In this document: positions 1 through 6,981 of the stretch, one piece after another
Layout of the letters: every line of letters begins with the position of its first letter
Position numbering within the stretch: position 1 is the stretch's first letter
From: an uncultured Collinsella sp.
Lineage (GTDB): Bacteria > Actinomycetota > Coriobacteriia > Coriobacteriales > Coriobacteriaceae
Reading direction: 5' to 3'
Length of the DNA: 16,352 nucleotides
Assembly (NCBI GenBank): GCA_900543605.1
Contig: UQSK01000040.1
Span: 1 to 16,352, forward strand
The notes under the pieces: generated by a model
What the model was told of the DNA's origin: nothing
The model's input: only the letters and a program-made list of their open reading frames with translations
Database searches by the model: none
Translations under genes and position numbers: made by a program

Positions 1-29
1 CGGCAGCGTCAGATGTGTATAAGAGACAG
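1..29 (+). other. Nextera Read-1 transposase adapter (library artefact)
   Basis: These bases match the 3' 29 bases of the Illumina Nextera Read-1 adapter. The 19-bp Tn5 mosaic end (AGATGTGTATAAGAGACAG) occupies 11-29. Genomic sequence starts at about base 30. It is not part of the organism. Confidence 0.96.
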
Positions 30-78
30 ACCCCGACCTTATCCTGTCGGAGTTTGGCAACGTAGCGTTTTAACGCAT

Positions 79-117
79 CGGCGCGGTGGCCCTGCGGGGC
101 TGCCGCGCCGTTTGCTT
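79..117 (+). terminator. GC-rich hairpin, possible terminator of an upstream gene
   Basis: CGGCGCGG (79-86) pairs with CCGCGCCG (103-110). Inside it GCCC (89-92) pairs with GGGC (97-100) around a TGCG loop, with only a TG/TG mismatch between the two stems. A weak T-rich run (TTTGCTT) follows. It could terminate a gene lying to the left of the library insert. The T-tract is poor, so a structural or repeat role is also possible. Confidence 0.4.
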
Positions 118-144
118 GCCTGATGCCGTGTGAGCGGCTATCAT
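116..144 (+). promoter_or_regulatory. Candidate sigma-70 promoter for the queuosine transporter operon
   Basis: TTGCCT (116-121) lies 17 bp from TATCAT (139-144), matching 4/6 and 5/6 of the vegetative consensus. Transcription would start near 151, giving a leader of about 80 nt that contains the candidate preQ1 riboswitch. It is placed by motif alone. Confidence 0.45.
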
Positions 145-173
145 ACCCACCGTCGTCTCAAGACCGGGACGTC

Positions 174-223
174 CGAGCAGTTCGGGTCCGATATCCTGCT
201 CGTTAAACCTAAAACCAAAGGAG
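174..223 (+). promoter_or_regulatory. Candidate preQ1-I riboswitch overlapping the ribosome binding site
   Basis: A perfect 7-bp stem, CGAGCAG (174-180) with CTGCTCG (196-202), encloses a 15-nt loop beginning TTC. It is followed by an A-rich single-stranded tail (203-219) running into the Shine-Dalgarno AAAGGAG (217-223). This is the layout of class I preQ1 aptamers: short stem, loop beginning UUC, and an A-rich tail that folds back. A pseudoknot between GGT (185-187) in the loop and ACC (214-216 or 207-209) in the tail is possible. The downstream gene encodes a YhhQ-type queuosine-precursor transporter, a known preQ1-riboswitch target. Because the tail merges with the ribosome binding site, control would be translational. 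The loop is slightly longer than in the B. subtilis aptamer, and no covariance model was run. Confidence 0.55.
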
Positions 224-229
224 TACATA

Positions 230-952
230 ATGATCAAGAAGGTCATGGAGGACTACAAGGTCCTGTTGCGGAGCATTCCCGCGGCAACGGTTTCGCTGTT
301 TTTCGTGAGCGTCATCATGATGAACCTGCTGGCCAACAAAGAGCTTATCAGCCTGCCGTATCTGGCACTCGATTGCGGCTTTGTGGTGAGCTGGGTCTCG
401 TTTTTGTGCCAGGACATGATCTGCAAGCGCTTTGGCGCCAAGGCATCCATCAAAATTTCTATCCTCGCGCTGCTGGTCAACCTTGCCGTGAGCCTGTGCT
501 TTTGGGCATGCTCGCTCACGCCCGGCATGTGGGGCGCTTACTACGACACGGGTATGATTGAGGTCAACACCGCCCTTAACGCCACCATCGGCGGCACCTG
601 GTACGTGGTGCTGGGCTCTTCGCTGGCAATGCTCGTTTCTGCTGTGGTTAACTCCACGCTCAACCAGTCGCTCGGCCGCATGCTCAAAAAGAATAACTTT
701 GCGAGCTTTGCCTTCCGCTCCTATGTGTCCACGGGTGTTGGCCAGTTTATCGACAACCTGGTCTTTGCCATTGTGGTAAGCCACACGTTCTTTGGTTGGA
801 CCTGGGTACAGGTCCTTATGTGCTCGCTGACCGGCGCTGTTGCCGAGCTGCTGTGCGAGGTCTTCCTGAGCCCCGTGGGCTACAAGGTCGTGCGCGGCTG
901 GGAGCGCGAGAATGTGGGCTCCGAGTACCTCGAGCGCCACGCAACCGCCTAA
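230..952 (+). CDS. YhhQ/VUT-family queuosine precursor transporter
   Basis: The 240-residue integral membrane protein belongs to the Vut_1/YhhQ (COG1738) family, whose members import queuosine precursors such as preQ1 or queuine for tRNA modification. It has about six hydrophobic segments, the first at roughly residues 18-35. A conserved N-terminal stretch contains NKELISLPYLALDCG followed by a polar FLCQDMICKRFGAK loop, which is typical of the family. The length matches the family norm. The start is set by AAAGGAG at 217-223, 6 nt before ATG. The gene stands behind a candidate preQ1-I riboswitch and is followed after 9 bp by a short-chain dehydrogenase, so the two are probably co-transcribed. 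The exact transported precursor cannot be read from the sequence. Confidence 0.9.
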   Translation: MIKKVMEDYKVLLRSIPAATVSLFFVSVIMMNLLANKELISLPYLALDCGFVVSWVSFLCQDMICKRFGAKASIKISILALLVNLAVSLCFWACSLTPGMWGAYYDTGMIEVNTALNATIGGTWYVVLGSSLAMLVSAVVNSTLNQSLGRMLKKNNFASFAFRSYVSTGVGQFIDNLVFAIVVSHTFFGWTWVQVLMCSLTGAVAELLCEVFLSPVGYKVVRGWERENVGSEYLERHATA

Positions 953-961
953 GGAGCAAGT

Positions 962-1642
962 ATGCGGGTTTTGATCACGGGCGCTTCGGGCGGTATCGGA
1001 GCCGCGTGCGTGCAGCGCTTTTTGGACGAGGGCCACGAGGTCGTGGGCTTTGATCTTTTGCCGGCGGCGATCGAACACGAGCGCTACCGCCATCTGATCG
1101 TTGATGTCCGCGAGCCGGACTCGTTTCCAGGCGACCTTGAACCCCAGGTAATCGTGAACGTTGCCGGTACGCAGGATTCGGCCGACGACATCGCCGCTAA
1201 CCTGTGTGGCACCATCAATGTGACCGAGCGCTACGCCTTTGTGGGGGAGGGGCTTGCCGCCAAGCCGGCGCCGGCTATCAAATCCGTGGTCAATGTGGGG
1301 TCGGCGAGCGGACATACGGGATCGGAGTTTCCCGCCTATGCCGCCAGCAAGGGCGGCGTTATCGCCTACACCAAGAACCTTGCAAACCGCCTGGCACCGC
1401 AGGCCATCGCCAACAGTGTGGACCCGGGCGGCGTTATCACGCCGCTCAACCGTTGCGTGATGGAAGACGAGCACCTGTGGAACCAGATTATGGAGCTCAC
1501 GCCGCTTAAACGCTGGGCCACCGCCCAAGAGATCGCCGAGTGGATCTACTTTGTGGGCGTGACTAACCGGTTTATGACCGGACAGAGTCTGTTGATCGAT
1601 GGCGGCGAGGCCGGCCGCACACAATTTATTTGGCCCGAATAG
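962..1642 (+). CDS. SDR family NAD(P)-dependent oxidoreductase
   Basis: The 226-residue classical short-chain dehydrogenase/reductase has a Rossmann fold. The cofactor motif TGASGGIG is at residues 6-13, an NVAG motif at 66-69, the catalytic Ser at 114 or 116, and the catalytic YAASK at 126-130 (Tyr126, Lys130). A DPGG turn follows near 154. Asp31 at the end of the second strand suggests NAD(H) rather than NADP(H). It looks most like FabG/3-alpha-hydroxysteroid dehydrogenase-type enzymes. The substrate cannot be assigned, although bile-acid or steroid dehydrogenases of this type are common in gut Coriobacteriia. The Shine-Dalgarno AAGGAG (951-956) overlaps the stop codon of the transporter, pointing to a translationally linked operon. 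A strong terminator follows directly. Confidence 0.87.
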   Translation: MRVLITGASGGIGAACVQRFLDEGHEVVGFDLLPAAIEHERYRHLIVDVREPDSFPGDLEPQVIVNVAGTQDSADDIAANLCGTINVTERYAFVGEGLAAKPAPAIKSVVNVGSASGHTGSEFPAYAASKGGVIAYTKNLANRLAPQAIANSVDPGGVITPLNRCVMEDEHLWNQIMELTPLKRWATAQEIAEWIYFVGVTNRFMTGQSLLIDGGEAGRTQFIWPE

Positions 1643-1643
1643 G

Positions 1644-1679
1644 AAACGCGCCCGATGGAAAGCCGTCGGGCGCGTTTTT
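1644..1679 (+). terminator. Rho-independent terminator of the transporter-SDR operon
   Basis: AACGCGCCCGA (1645-1655) pairs with TCGGGCGCGTT (1666-1676) around a 10-nt loop, followed by a run of T (1675-1679). It lies 2 bp after the SDR stop. The minus-strand ung gene ends at 1693, and A residues at 1644-1646 give a short T-run on that strand, so weak bidirectional action is possible. Confidence 0.92.
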
Positions 1680-1692
1680 GATGCATCGATTT

Positions 1693-2418
1693 TTAGCCGA
1701 TGCAAGTCCAGTTGACGGGGGTCGAGCCGTGCTGTTCGAGTAGCCGATTGGCAGCGGAGAAGGGGCTCGACCCCATAAAGGCGGGGAGTTCTGCCGTGGC
1801 ACGGTTGGCCGAAAGCGGCGAGGGGTGCGTAGAGGCCAGGCAGAACTTGCCGGTTGCCTTGCCCGCACCAGTTGCGACGAGCTTGCCTTTGACCATCTGC
1901 TGGGCAAAGCGACCCCATGCCAAAAAGACTATCGGCTGGGGCAGCTGGCAGCAGCGTTCGATAATGTAGTCGGTCAGGGTGCTCCAGCCCAGCTTGGCGT
2001 GCGAGTTCGCGGCATGCTCGCGCACGGTGAGCGTAGTGTTGAGGAGCAGGACGCCCTGTCGTGCCCATGGTGTTAGGTCTCCCGTGGCGGGAATGGGGCA
2101 ATTCAGATCGGCTTTGAGCTCCTTATAGATGTTGCGCAGGCTCGGCGGCAACTTGGTTTGCGTCGCGGGGACCGAGAACGACAGCCCCATGGCCTGGTTG
2201 GGTCCGTGATAGGGGTCTTGACCCAAGATGACAACTTTGACCTGGTCGGCCGGCGTGTAGGCGAGGGCATTGAGGATGTCGTCTTGTGCCGGGTAGATAG
2301 TCTGCTCGGCACGCAAAAGGGCGATGCGCTCGAGCAGCTGGTTCGTCGTGTCACGTACCGGCTGCGGCGCATCGCCCAACCAAGTTGCTATGTTGCGATC
2401 GCAAGTTGCGGCGTCCAT
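1693..2418 (-). CDS. ung: Uracil-DNA glycosylase (family 1)
   Basis: The 241-residue enzyme removes uracil from DNA as the first step of base excision repair, acting in the cytoplasm on chromosomal DNA. The water-activating motif GQDPYHGP is at residues 66-73 with catalytic Asp68. A beta-strand LLLN with the uracil-contacting Asn is at 124-127, and the minor-groove intercalation loop HPSPLSA is at 198-204 with His198. The length is close to the usual 220-240 residues, so it is intact. The start follows AAAGGAG on the minus strand. A -10-like TACAAT and a 6-bp dyad lie just upstream. The stop is 13 bp from the terminator of the convergent SDR gene. Confidence 0.98.
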   Translation of the reverse strand: MDAATCDRNIATWLGDAPQPVRDTTNQLLERIALLRAEQTIYPAQDDILNALAYTPADQVKVVILGQDPYHGPNQAMGLSFSVPATQTKLPPSLRNIYKELKADLNCPIPATGDLTPWARQGVLLLNTTLTVREHAANSHAKLGWSTLTDYIIERCCQLPQPIVFLAWGRFAQQMVKGKLVATGAGKATGKFCLASTHPSPLSANRATAELPAFMGSSPFSAANRLLEQHGSTPVNWTCIG

Positions 2419-2434
2419 GGGGCTCCTTTACGTC

Positions 2435-2459
2435 AGATGCTCTGTTGGCATCTATTGTA
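2435..2459 (-). promoter_or_regulatory. Candidate ung promoter -10 box with adjacent 6-bp dyad
   Basis: On the minus strand TACAAT (2454-2459, 5/6 of consensus) lies about 36 bp before the ung start codon. It is directly followed by AGATGC-7-GCATCT (2453-2435), which would overlap the transcription start and could be an operator. No good -35 box is seen at 16-18 bp, so the call is tentative. Confidence 0.35.
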
Positions 2460-2480
2460 AAGGCGCACCGGTTGCCTTTA
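2458..2480 (-). terminator. Short hairpin after the DMT transporter gene
   Basis: TAAAGGC (2480-2474, read on the minus strand) pairs with GCCTTTA (2464-2458) around 9 nt. It stands 27 bp after the stop codon of the minus-strand DMT transporter and before ung. The tail after the hairpin is not T-rich, so it is a weak terminator candidate. It also overlaps the candidate ung -10 box. Confidence 0.35.
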
Positions 2481-2506
2481 TGCCGCGGCTGTATGAAGAG
2501 TGGGGT

Positions 2507-3409
2507 CTACGAGACGCGCTCGGGCGCCCCTGCCATGCGAGCCTGTCCATGTGCGCGAAGGCGCGGAAGCTCGACGGTTGCCACCATGACGCCGGTGAGG
2601 ATGAGGGCGGCGCCAAAGAAGGCGATGGGGCTCAGGACCTCGCCAACCAAGAAGAACGAAAAGACGGCGGAGCAGACCGGCTCGAGCGAGAAGGCGAAGC
2701 CAGTGGTCTCGGCGGGCACGTGGGGCTGCACGAGCGTCTGGGTGATAAAGCCGTAGGCAGAGCAGATGAGCGCGAGCGCGACGACAACGACGATCTCGCT
2801 GGGCGTACTGGGAAGGGTGAAGCCGCCAAAGACGCATGCGGCGATGCCCGAGAACAAGCCGCCGAAGCCCAGCTGCCAAACGCCCAGAGCAAGCGGATCG
2901 ACATCTTCGACAAAGTGCTTCGCCACGATAATGTGGCTGGCATAGACAAAAGCGGAGAGCAGCATGATGGTTGCGCCGGGATTCAGGCTGGTAAAGTCGG
3001 CGCCCGAGAGCAACAACATACCGCAGGTGACGATGGCGGTGCCGACGAGCACTTTGCGCTCGGGGGCGCGACGCAGCAGGGCGGCGTTGGCAAACGGCAC
3101 GATCACGACCGTCAGGCTCTGCAAAAAGCCGGCGGTGGAGGCGGAGGTGAGGCTGGAGCCCAGGCACATGCAGGTGAGCTCGGTTGCCATAATGGCGCCG
3201 ATGATGGCGGCACGGACCATAAGGTCGCGGTTGATGCGCAACGCGTGCTTGTGGAAGAGCAGCAGGCAGACCACAAAGGCGATGATGCAGCGTAGCGCGA
3301 CGATGCTCGTGGCGTTCATGCTGTCCATACCGATCTTCATGAGGGGATACGAAAAGCCCCATGCGACGGGAACGGAAAATGAGAGCGCGATTGCTTTTTT
3401 GCGATCCAT
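2507..3409 (-). CDS. DMT superfamily (EamA) transporter
   Basis: The 300-residue polytopic membrane protein has about ten hydrophobic helices arranged as two EamA repeats (roughly residues 6-135 and 147-285). The N-terminal FSVPVAWGFSYPLMK is the usual first-helix signature with Trp, Gly and Pro. The second repeat ends in FFLVGEVLSPIAFFGAALIL, the typical penultimate-helix GE motif. Such proteins export amino acids, metabolites or drugs, and the substrate is not predictable. The start is set by AAAAGGAG upstream on the minus strand. The gene is divergent from a LysR-type regulator 158 bp away, which is a likely regulator of it. The C-terminal tail after the last helix is short and basic. Confidence 0.93.
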   Translation of the reverse strand: MDRKKAIALSFSVPVAWGFSYPLMKIGMDSMNATSIVALRCIIAFVVCLLLFHKHALRINRDLMVRAAIIGAIMATELTCMCLGSSLTSASTAGFLQSLTVVIVPFANAALLRRAPERKVLVGTAIVTCGMLLLSGADFTSLNPGATIMLLSAFVYASHIIVAKHFVEDVDPLALGVWQLGFGGLFSGIAACVFGGFTLPSTPSEIVVVVALALICSAYGFITQTLVQPHVPAETTGFAFSLEPVCSAVFSFFLVGEVLSPIAFFGAALILTGVMVATVELPRLRAHGQARMAGAPERVS

Positions 3410-3567
3410 GGGACTCCTTTTGTTACAGAACGGTTTCGTAAAAAGGATTCTGCTCCCAGATATTGATGTAGTAAAGCGAATGTATCTTCAGTATGATTAA
3501 GAAACGCTAATGTTGGCAGAAAAAGCGCTGGCAAAACGTTTTACGGCTGCATTGATGTGGAGGCACG
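3410..3567. promoter_or_regulatory. Divergent DMT-transporter/LysR control region
   Basis: This 158-bp, relatively AT-rich gap between divergent start codons must carry both promoters. LysR proteins usually bind such gaps at T-N11-A dyads. I see imperfect symmetry (AGCG near 3475, CGCT near 3505, flanking an AT-rich stretch) but no clean operator. TATGAT (3492-3497) is a possible -10 for the LysR gene, without a well-spaced -35. Confidence 0.4.
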
Positions 3568-4434
3568 ATGGCATCGCGGTATCAGATCGTTTGTATGGTG
3601 GTCGATTGCGGCAGCCTGAAACGCGCGGCGGACGAGTTGGGCTATACGCAAAGTGCAGTGAGCCAGGCCGTCAAGGCGCTCGAGCGCGAGCTGGGCACCA
3701 CGCTTATCGAGCGCGGTAAGCAGGGTGTTTCGCTTACGCGCGACGGTAAACAATATCTGCCGTACCTGCGCCAGATTGTGACCGCCGAGGCCGAGCTCGA
3801 GGGCAAGCGCCAGGAGCTGCTGGGACTTTCGTCGACTGATATTCGCATCGCGACGTTTACCAACGTGAGTCGAACCGTATTGCCGCGCGTGATCCGCGAT
3901 TTTGGAGCCCTGCACCCGGGCGTACGCTTTACCCTCAAGCAGGGCGATTACACGCGCAACGCCCAGTGGGTGCACGATGGCGTGGTTGATTTTTGCTTTA
4001 CGGCACGCGGATTTACCGCTGGGCTCGAGAAGCGCGTGGTCTATCACGACGAGTTGGTGGCATTGTTGCCGGCCTCGCATCCGCTGGCGGCAAAGGAAAA
4101 GGTGACACTCGCCGACCTGGCGTCCGAGCCGTTTGTACTGCTGGATGAGGGCGAACAGAGCCTGGTGCTCGATGCATTTGCGGCGCATGGGCTGTCGCCG
4201 CACGTGACGAGCGAGGTGACCGACGACTACACCATCATGGCGATGGTGGAGGAGGGCCTAGGCGTGAGCATGCTCTACCGTCGTACTGTGGAGGGCATGC
4301 GAGCCGATATTCGTGTGCGGCCCATCGTGCATGCCCCCTCGCGCGACGTGGTGGCCGCCTGGCGCAGCTGGGACACCATGCCCATCGCCACGAGGCGCTT
4401 TATCGACTATATGAGCTCGCATATTGTCAATTAA
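3568..4434 (+). CDS. LysR-family transcriptional regulator
   Basis: The 288-residue regulator has an N-terminal winged helix-turn-helix (residues about 5-60) with the family hallmark GSLKRAADELGYTQSAVSQA (15-34) followed by ALERELGTTLIER. The rest is a type 2 periplasmic-binding-like effector domain (about 88-285) that would sense a small molecule. The start follows GGAGG, a few bases before ATG, and places the HTH at the usual distance from the N-terminus. The gene is divergent from the DMT transporter, so control of that transporter in response to its substrate is the natural inference. It converges on the MATE gene with only 27 bp between stop codons and no terminator hairpin visible. Confidence 0.94.
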   Translation: MASRYQIVCMVVDCGSLKRAADELGYTQSAVSQAVKALERELGTTLIERGKQGVSLTRDGKQYLPYLRQIVTAEAELEGKRQELLGLSSTDIRIATFTNVSRTVLPRVIRDFGALHPGVRFTLKQGDYTRNAQWVHDGVVDFCFTARGFTAGLEKRVVYHDELVALLPASHPLAAKEKVTLADLASEPFVLLDEGEQSLVLDAFAAHGLSPHVTSEVTDDYTIMAMVEEGLGVSMLYRRTVEGMRADIRVRPIVHAPSRDVVAAWRSWDTMPIATRRFIDYMSSHIVN

Positions 4435-4461
4435 TGACTGGCGTGGCGTTGAGTGCGGCGT

Positions 4462-5844
4462 TTAGCGGGCTGTCGCTTTGGCTTTGGTGGCGCGATAGGT
4501 GCGTGCCGGGTGGCAGAGTAATACCGCCACGACCATAAAGAACGCCGTGGTGCCCAGGCTGATGGGGTAAACCATCATGATGTTCGCAAAGGTGCGGAAG
4601 TGCGGGAACACGCAGAACACCCAGTAGAAGCGAATGCCGCAGACGCAAATCATGGTGATGAGGGCGGGCATGAGCGAGATGCCAAAGCCGCGCAGGTAGC
4701 CGGACATGTTTTCGTAGAACATGCTAAAGGCGTACGCCGGGAAGATCGAACATACGCGGATATAGCCGATCGAGACGATGTTGGGGTCGCTGTTAAAGAG
4801 CGACAAAATCTCGCGCCCCAGGCCGACAATAACGATGATCGTGGTGAGTGCAACGATACCGCCTTCGACCAGGCAGACCTTGAGCGTCTTGGTGCAGCGG
4901 TCGATCTGGCGAGCACCGTGATTTTGTCCCACAAAGGTGGTGCAGGCCTGACTAAAGCTGTTGAGCAGGTTGTAGCACACGTACTCCAGGCTCATGGCGG
5001 CACTCGAGGCCGCCATGACCTCGGTGCCCAGGCTGTTGATGGCGGACTGGATGATGATGTTGGCGACGGCAAAGACAGCGCTTTGGATGCCGGCGGGCAG
5101 GCCGATTTTGACGATGCGCTTGAGGGCGACGGGGTCGATAGCCAGGTCGCGCGGAGTGACACGGACGACGGAGTCGGTCTTGAGCAGGCGGATAAAGAGC
5201 GTAGCGGCGCTGACTGTGTAGGCGATGGCGGTGGCGATGGCGACGCCCGCGACGCCCCAGTGGAGAACGGGGACAAAGATGAGGTCCAGGCCAATGTTGA
5301 GGACGGTGGACACGGCAAGCGCCTGCAGCGGCATGCGGGTGATGCCGACGGAGCGGAAGATTGCGGCCTCAAAGTTGTAGAGCAAGATCGAGGGCAGGCT
5401 GAGCAAAAAGACGCGCAGGTAGAGCGAGGCGAGCGGCATGGTCTCGGCAGGCACGTTGAGTGCGGCAAGCATGGGCTCGGCAAAGATCTCGCCCAGAGCG
5501 ATGACGACAAAGCCCACGAGCGCCATTAAAATCGAGGTATGGACGGCGCGTTTGACCATGTTCTGATCGTTGCGGCCGATAGCGTTGGCGATGACCACGT
5601 TGGAGCCAAGCGACATGCCAATAAACAGGTTGAGCATAAGGCTGGTAAGCGGAACATTGGAGCCGACCGCCGCCATGGCGAGGGTTCCCTGGTCGCCCGA
5701 GAAGTTACCGATGATGACCGTGGCGATGAGGTTCGACAGCTGCTCCAAGATGCTCGTGGCGGCCACGGGGAAGGCGAATAGGGGAATATTGCGCCACAGC
5801 GAGCCGGTGGTCATGTCAATGTGCTTAGATACGGTGTCAGCCAT
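4462..5844 (-). CDS. MATE family efflux transporter
   Basis: The 460-residue membrane protein has about 12 predicted helices in two MatE halves (roughly residues 15-175 and 240-400), the normal size for the NorM/DinF-type multidrug and toxin extrusion superfamily. These proteins expel cationic drugs or metabolites using Na+ or H+ gradients. Features seen include a first-helix Pro (IPLFAFPVAATSILEQL), the FIGMSLGSNVVIANAIGR loop and the second-half QNHGARQ loop, which are family-typical. The start codon is preceded by only a weak purine-rich ribosome binding site. Upstream lies the nested inverted-repeat cluster and the divergent rlmA-like gene. The substrate is unknown. Confidence 0.95.
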   Translation of the reverse strand: MADTVSKHIDMTTGSLWRNIPLFAFPVAATSILEQLSNLIATVIIGNFSGDQGTLAMAAVGSNVPLTSLMLNLFIGMSLGSNVVIANAIGRNDQNMVKRAVHTSILMALVGFVVIALGEIFAEPMLAALNVPAETMPLASLYLRVFLLSLPSILLYNFEAAIFRSVGITRMPLQALAVSTVLNIGLDLIFVPVLHWGVAGVAIATAIAYTVSAATLFIRLLKTDSVVRVTPRDLAIDPVALKRIVKIGLPAGIQSAVFAVANIIIQSAINSLGTEVMAASSAAMSLEYVCYNLLNSFSQACTTFVGQNHGARQIDRCTKTLKVCLVEGGIVALTTIIVIVGLGREILSLFNSDPNIVSIGYIRVCSIFPAYAFSMFYENMSGYLRGFGISLMPALITMICVCGIRFYWVFCVFPHFRTFANIMMVYPISLGTTAFFMVVAVLLCHPARTYRATKAKATAR

Positions 5845-5906
5845 ACGCTCTCAATCTCTAATATGCTCTTTCGTGCCTATTTGCGCAGACGATGATACTC
5901 CTAATC

Positions 5907-6060
5907 GACTAGTCATTGGGGACGTTCTTATAGTCGTTGGGGACGTTCTTAAACGACTAGTCGTTGGGGACACTCTTTGGCACCGACCAAAAGGAGTGTC
6001 CCTATGTGACGCAAGAGTGTCCCTTTTGACTAGTCGTTTAAGAACGTCCCCAATGACTAG
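5907..6060. repeat. Nested inverted-repeat cluster (REP-like), six copies of a GGGGAC unit
   Basis: Three forward units (GGGGACGTTCTTA at 5918-5930 and 5939-5951; GGGGACACTCTTT at 5966-5978) are mirrored by three reversed units (GGAGTGTCCC at 5993-6002, AAGAGTGTCCC at 6013-6023, TAAGAACGTCCCC at 6039-6051), giving an A-A-B / B'-B'-A' order. The palindrome GACTAGTC occurs at 5907, 5955 and 6028, and a half copy closes the element at 6055-6060. The left arm carries one extra tandem copy of a 21-bp unit compared with the right arm. It fills most of the divergent gap between the MATE and rlmA-like genes. Confidence 0.9.
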
Positions 6061-6116
6061 GTGGGGAAGGCGTGCGACAATGGTGGGTGTTGTGTTGTTC
6101 GCGCTAAGGAGTTGCC

Positions 6117-6929
6117 ATGTTGTTGTGTCCCGTTTGCCATGAACCGTTGGTGGATGACGAACGCGGCGCTGCATGCGCGGGCGGACACCGGTTTGACCGT
6201 GCTCGCGAGGGCTATCTATATCTGCTGCGCTCGTCCAAGAGCGGCGACTCCATGGGCGATCCCAAGTCGCAGGCACGCAGCCGTCGCGACTTTCTGAACC
6301 GCGGTTACTATGCGCCGTTGCGCGATGCGATGGTCGAGCTGGTGCGCGAACGAGCTCAGCGGTGCGCAGCTACGTCGGACAAGCCGCTGGCCTTGCTCGA
6401 TATTTGCTGCGGCGAGGGCTACTACACCAGCGCCATGGGCGCGGTGCCGGGCGTGGATGCTTACGGTTTCGACCTGGGCAAGGAGATGGTGCGCCTGGCC
6501 GCCAAGCGCGGCGACGCGACCTACTTCGTGGCCAACATGAAGGATATCCCCGTGGCCGATGGCGCCTTCGATATGGTGACCGAGCTCTTCGCTCCCTTTA
6601 ACGAGCGTGAGTTTTCTCGCGTGCTGGCGCCCGAGGGCTCGCTCTACACCGTCGTGCCAGGTGCACGCCATCTGTTTGGGCTCAAGGAGGTGCTCTACGA
6701 CACGCCGTACCTTAACGATGAGAAGCTGCCGAAGACAACCGAGCTCGAGTTAGTCGGAACGCACCGGGTATCTGCGAATATTACGCTCCAGACGCAGGCC
6801 GACATCGAGGCGGTGTTCCAGATGACGCCGTACTACTATCGCACGCGCCCTGCCGACAAAGAGCGCCTGGCAAATTTGGACACCCTTCAAACCGACATCG
6901 ACTTCATCATCGCCGAGTACCGCCACTAA
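6117..6929 (+). CDS. rlmA: RlmA-family 23S rRNA (guanine-N1)-methyltransferase
   Basis: The 270-residue protein has an N-terminal zinc finger Cys4-x2-Cys7...Cys20-x3-His24, then a linker SGDSMGDPKSQARSRRDFL with downstream RGYYAPLRDAM that is close to the RlmA family. A class I SAM-methyltransferase fold follows, with motif I LLDICCGEGYY around residues 93-103. RlmA enzymes methylate N1 of G745 (Gram-negative type) or G748 (Gram-positive type) in 23S rRNA helix 35, near the peptide tunnel. The Gram-positive-type site is likelier here but this is not proven from sequence. AAGGAG stands just before the ATG. The gene ends directly in a hairpin containing AAAGGGACAG and then a terminator. Confidence 0.86.
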   Translation: MLLCPVCHEPLVDDERGAACAGGHRFDRAREGYLYLLRSSKSGDSMGDPKSQARSRRDFLNRGYYAPLRDAMVELVRERAQRCAATSDKPLALLDICCGEGYYTSAMGAVPGVDAYGFDLGKEMVRLAAKRGDATYFVANMKDIPVADGAFDMVTELFAPFNEREFSRVLAPEGSLYTVVPGARHLFGLKEVLYDTPYLNDEKLPKTTELELVGTHRVSANITLQTQADIEAVFQMTPYYYRTRPADKERLANLDTLQTDIDFIIAEYRH

Positions 6930-6968
6930 CCTGCCAAAAAAGGGACAGGTTTATTTTGGTAGGTTTTA
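6929..6968 (+). repeat. AAAGGGACAG-bearing hairpin starting at the rlmA stop codon
   Basis: ACCTGCCAAAA (6929-6939) pairs with TTTTGGTAGGT (6954-6964), with one G-T wobble, followed by TTTT. The core AAAGGGACAG is at 6939-6948. ACCTG can alternatively pair with CAGGT (6946-6950), so two exclusive folds are possible. The T-run makes it a plausible terminator too. Confidence 0.7.
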
Positions 6969-6981
6969 TCTAGGCAAACGC

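Noticed and set aside
209..2101. Long 630-codon open frame on the minus strand
   Set aside because: It runs antisense to the transporter and SDR and overlaps ung out of frame. The translation is rich in Arg, His and Gly without any domain. It is a shadow of high-GC coding bias.
2324..3295. 323-codon plus-strand open frame, rich in Gly, Asp and Glu
   Set aside because: It is antisense to the DMT transporter, whose helices and ribosome binding site are clear. The composition is that of a reversed membrane protein gene.
4600..5529. 309-codon plus-strand open frame with acidic, His-rich sequence
   Set aside because: It is antisense to the MATE gene and has no recognisable domain.
5907..6060. 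CRISPR-like spaced repeats
   Set aside because: The repeats are inverted as well as direct, spacers are absent or irregular, and no cas gene is present.
5570..6142. 190-codon plus-strand open frame through the repeat cluster
   Set aside because: It begins antisense to MATE, crosses the inverted repeats and overlaps the rlmA start. Its sequence derives from repeat units.
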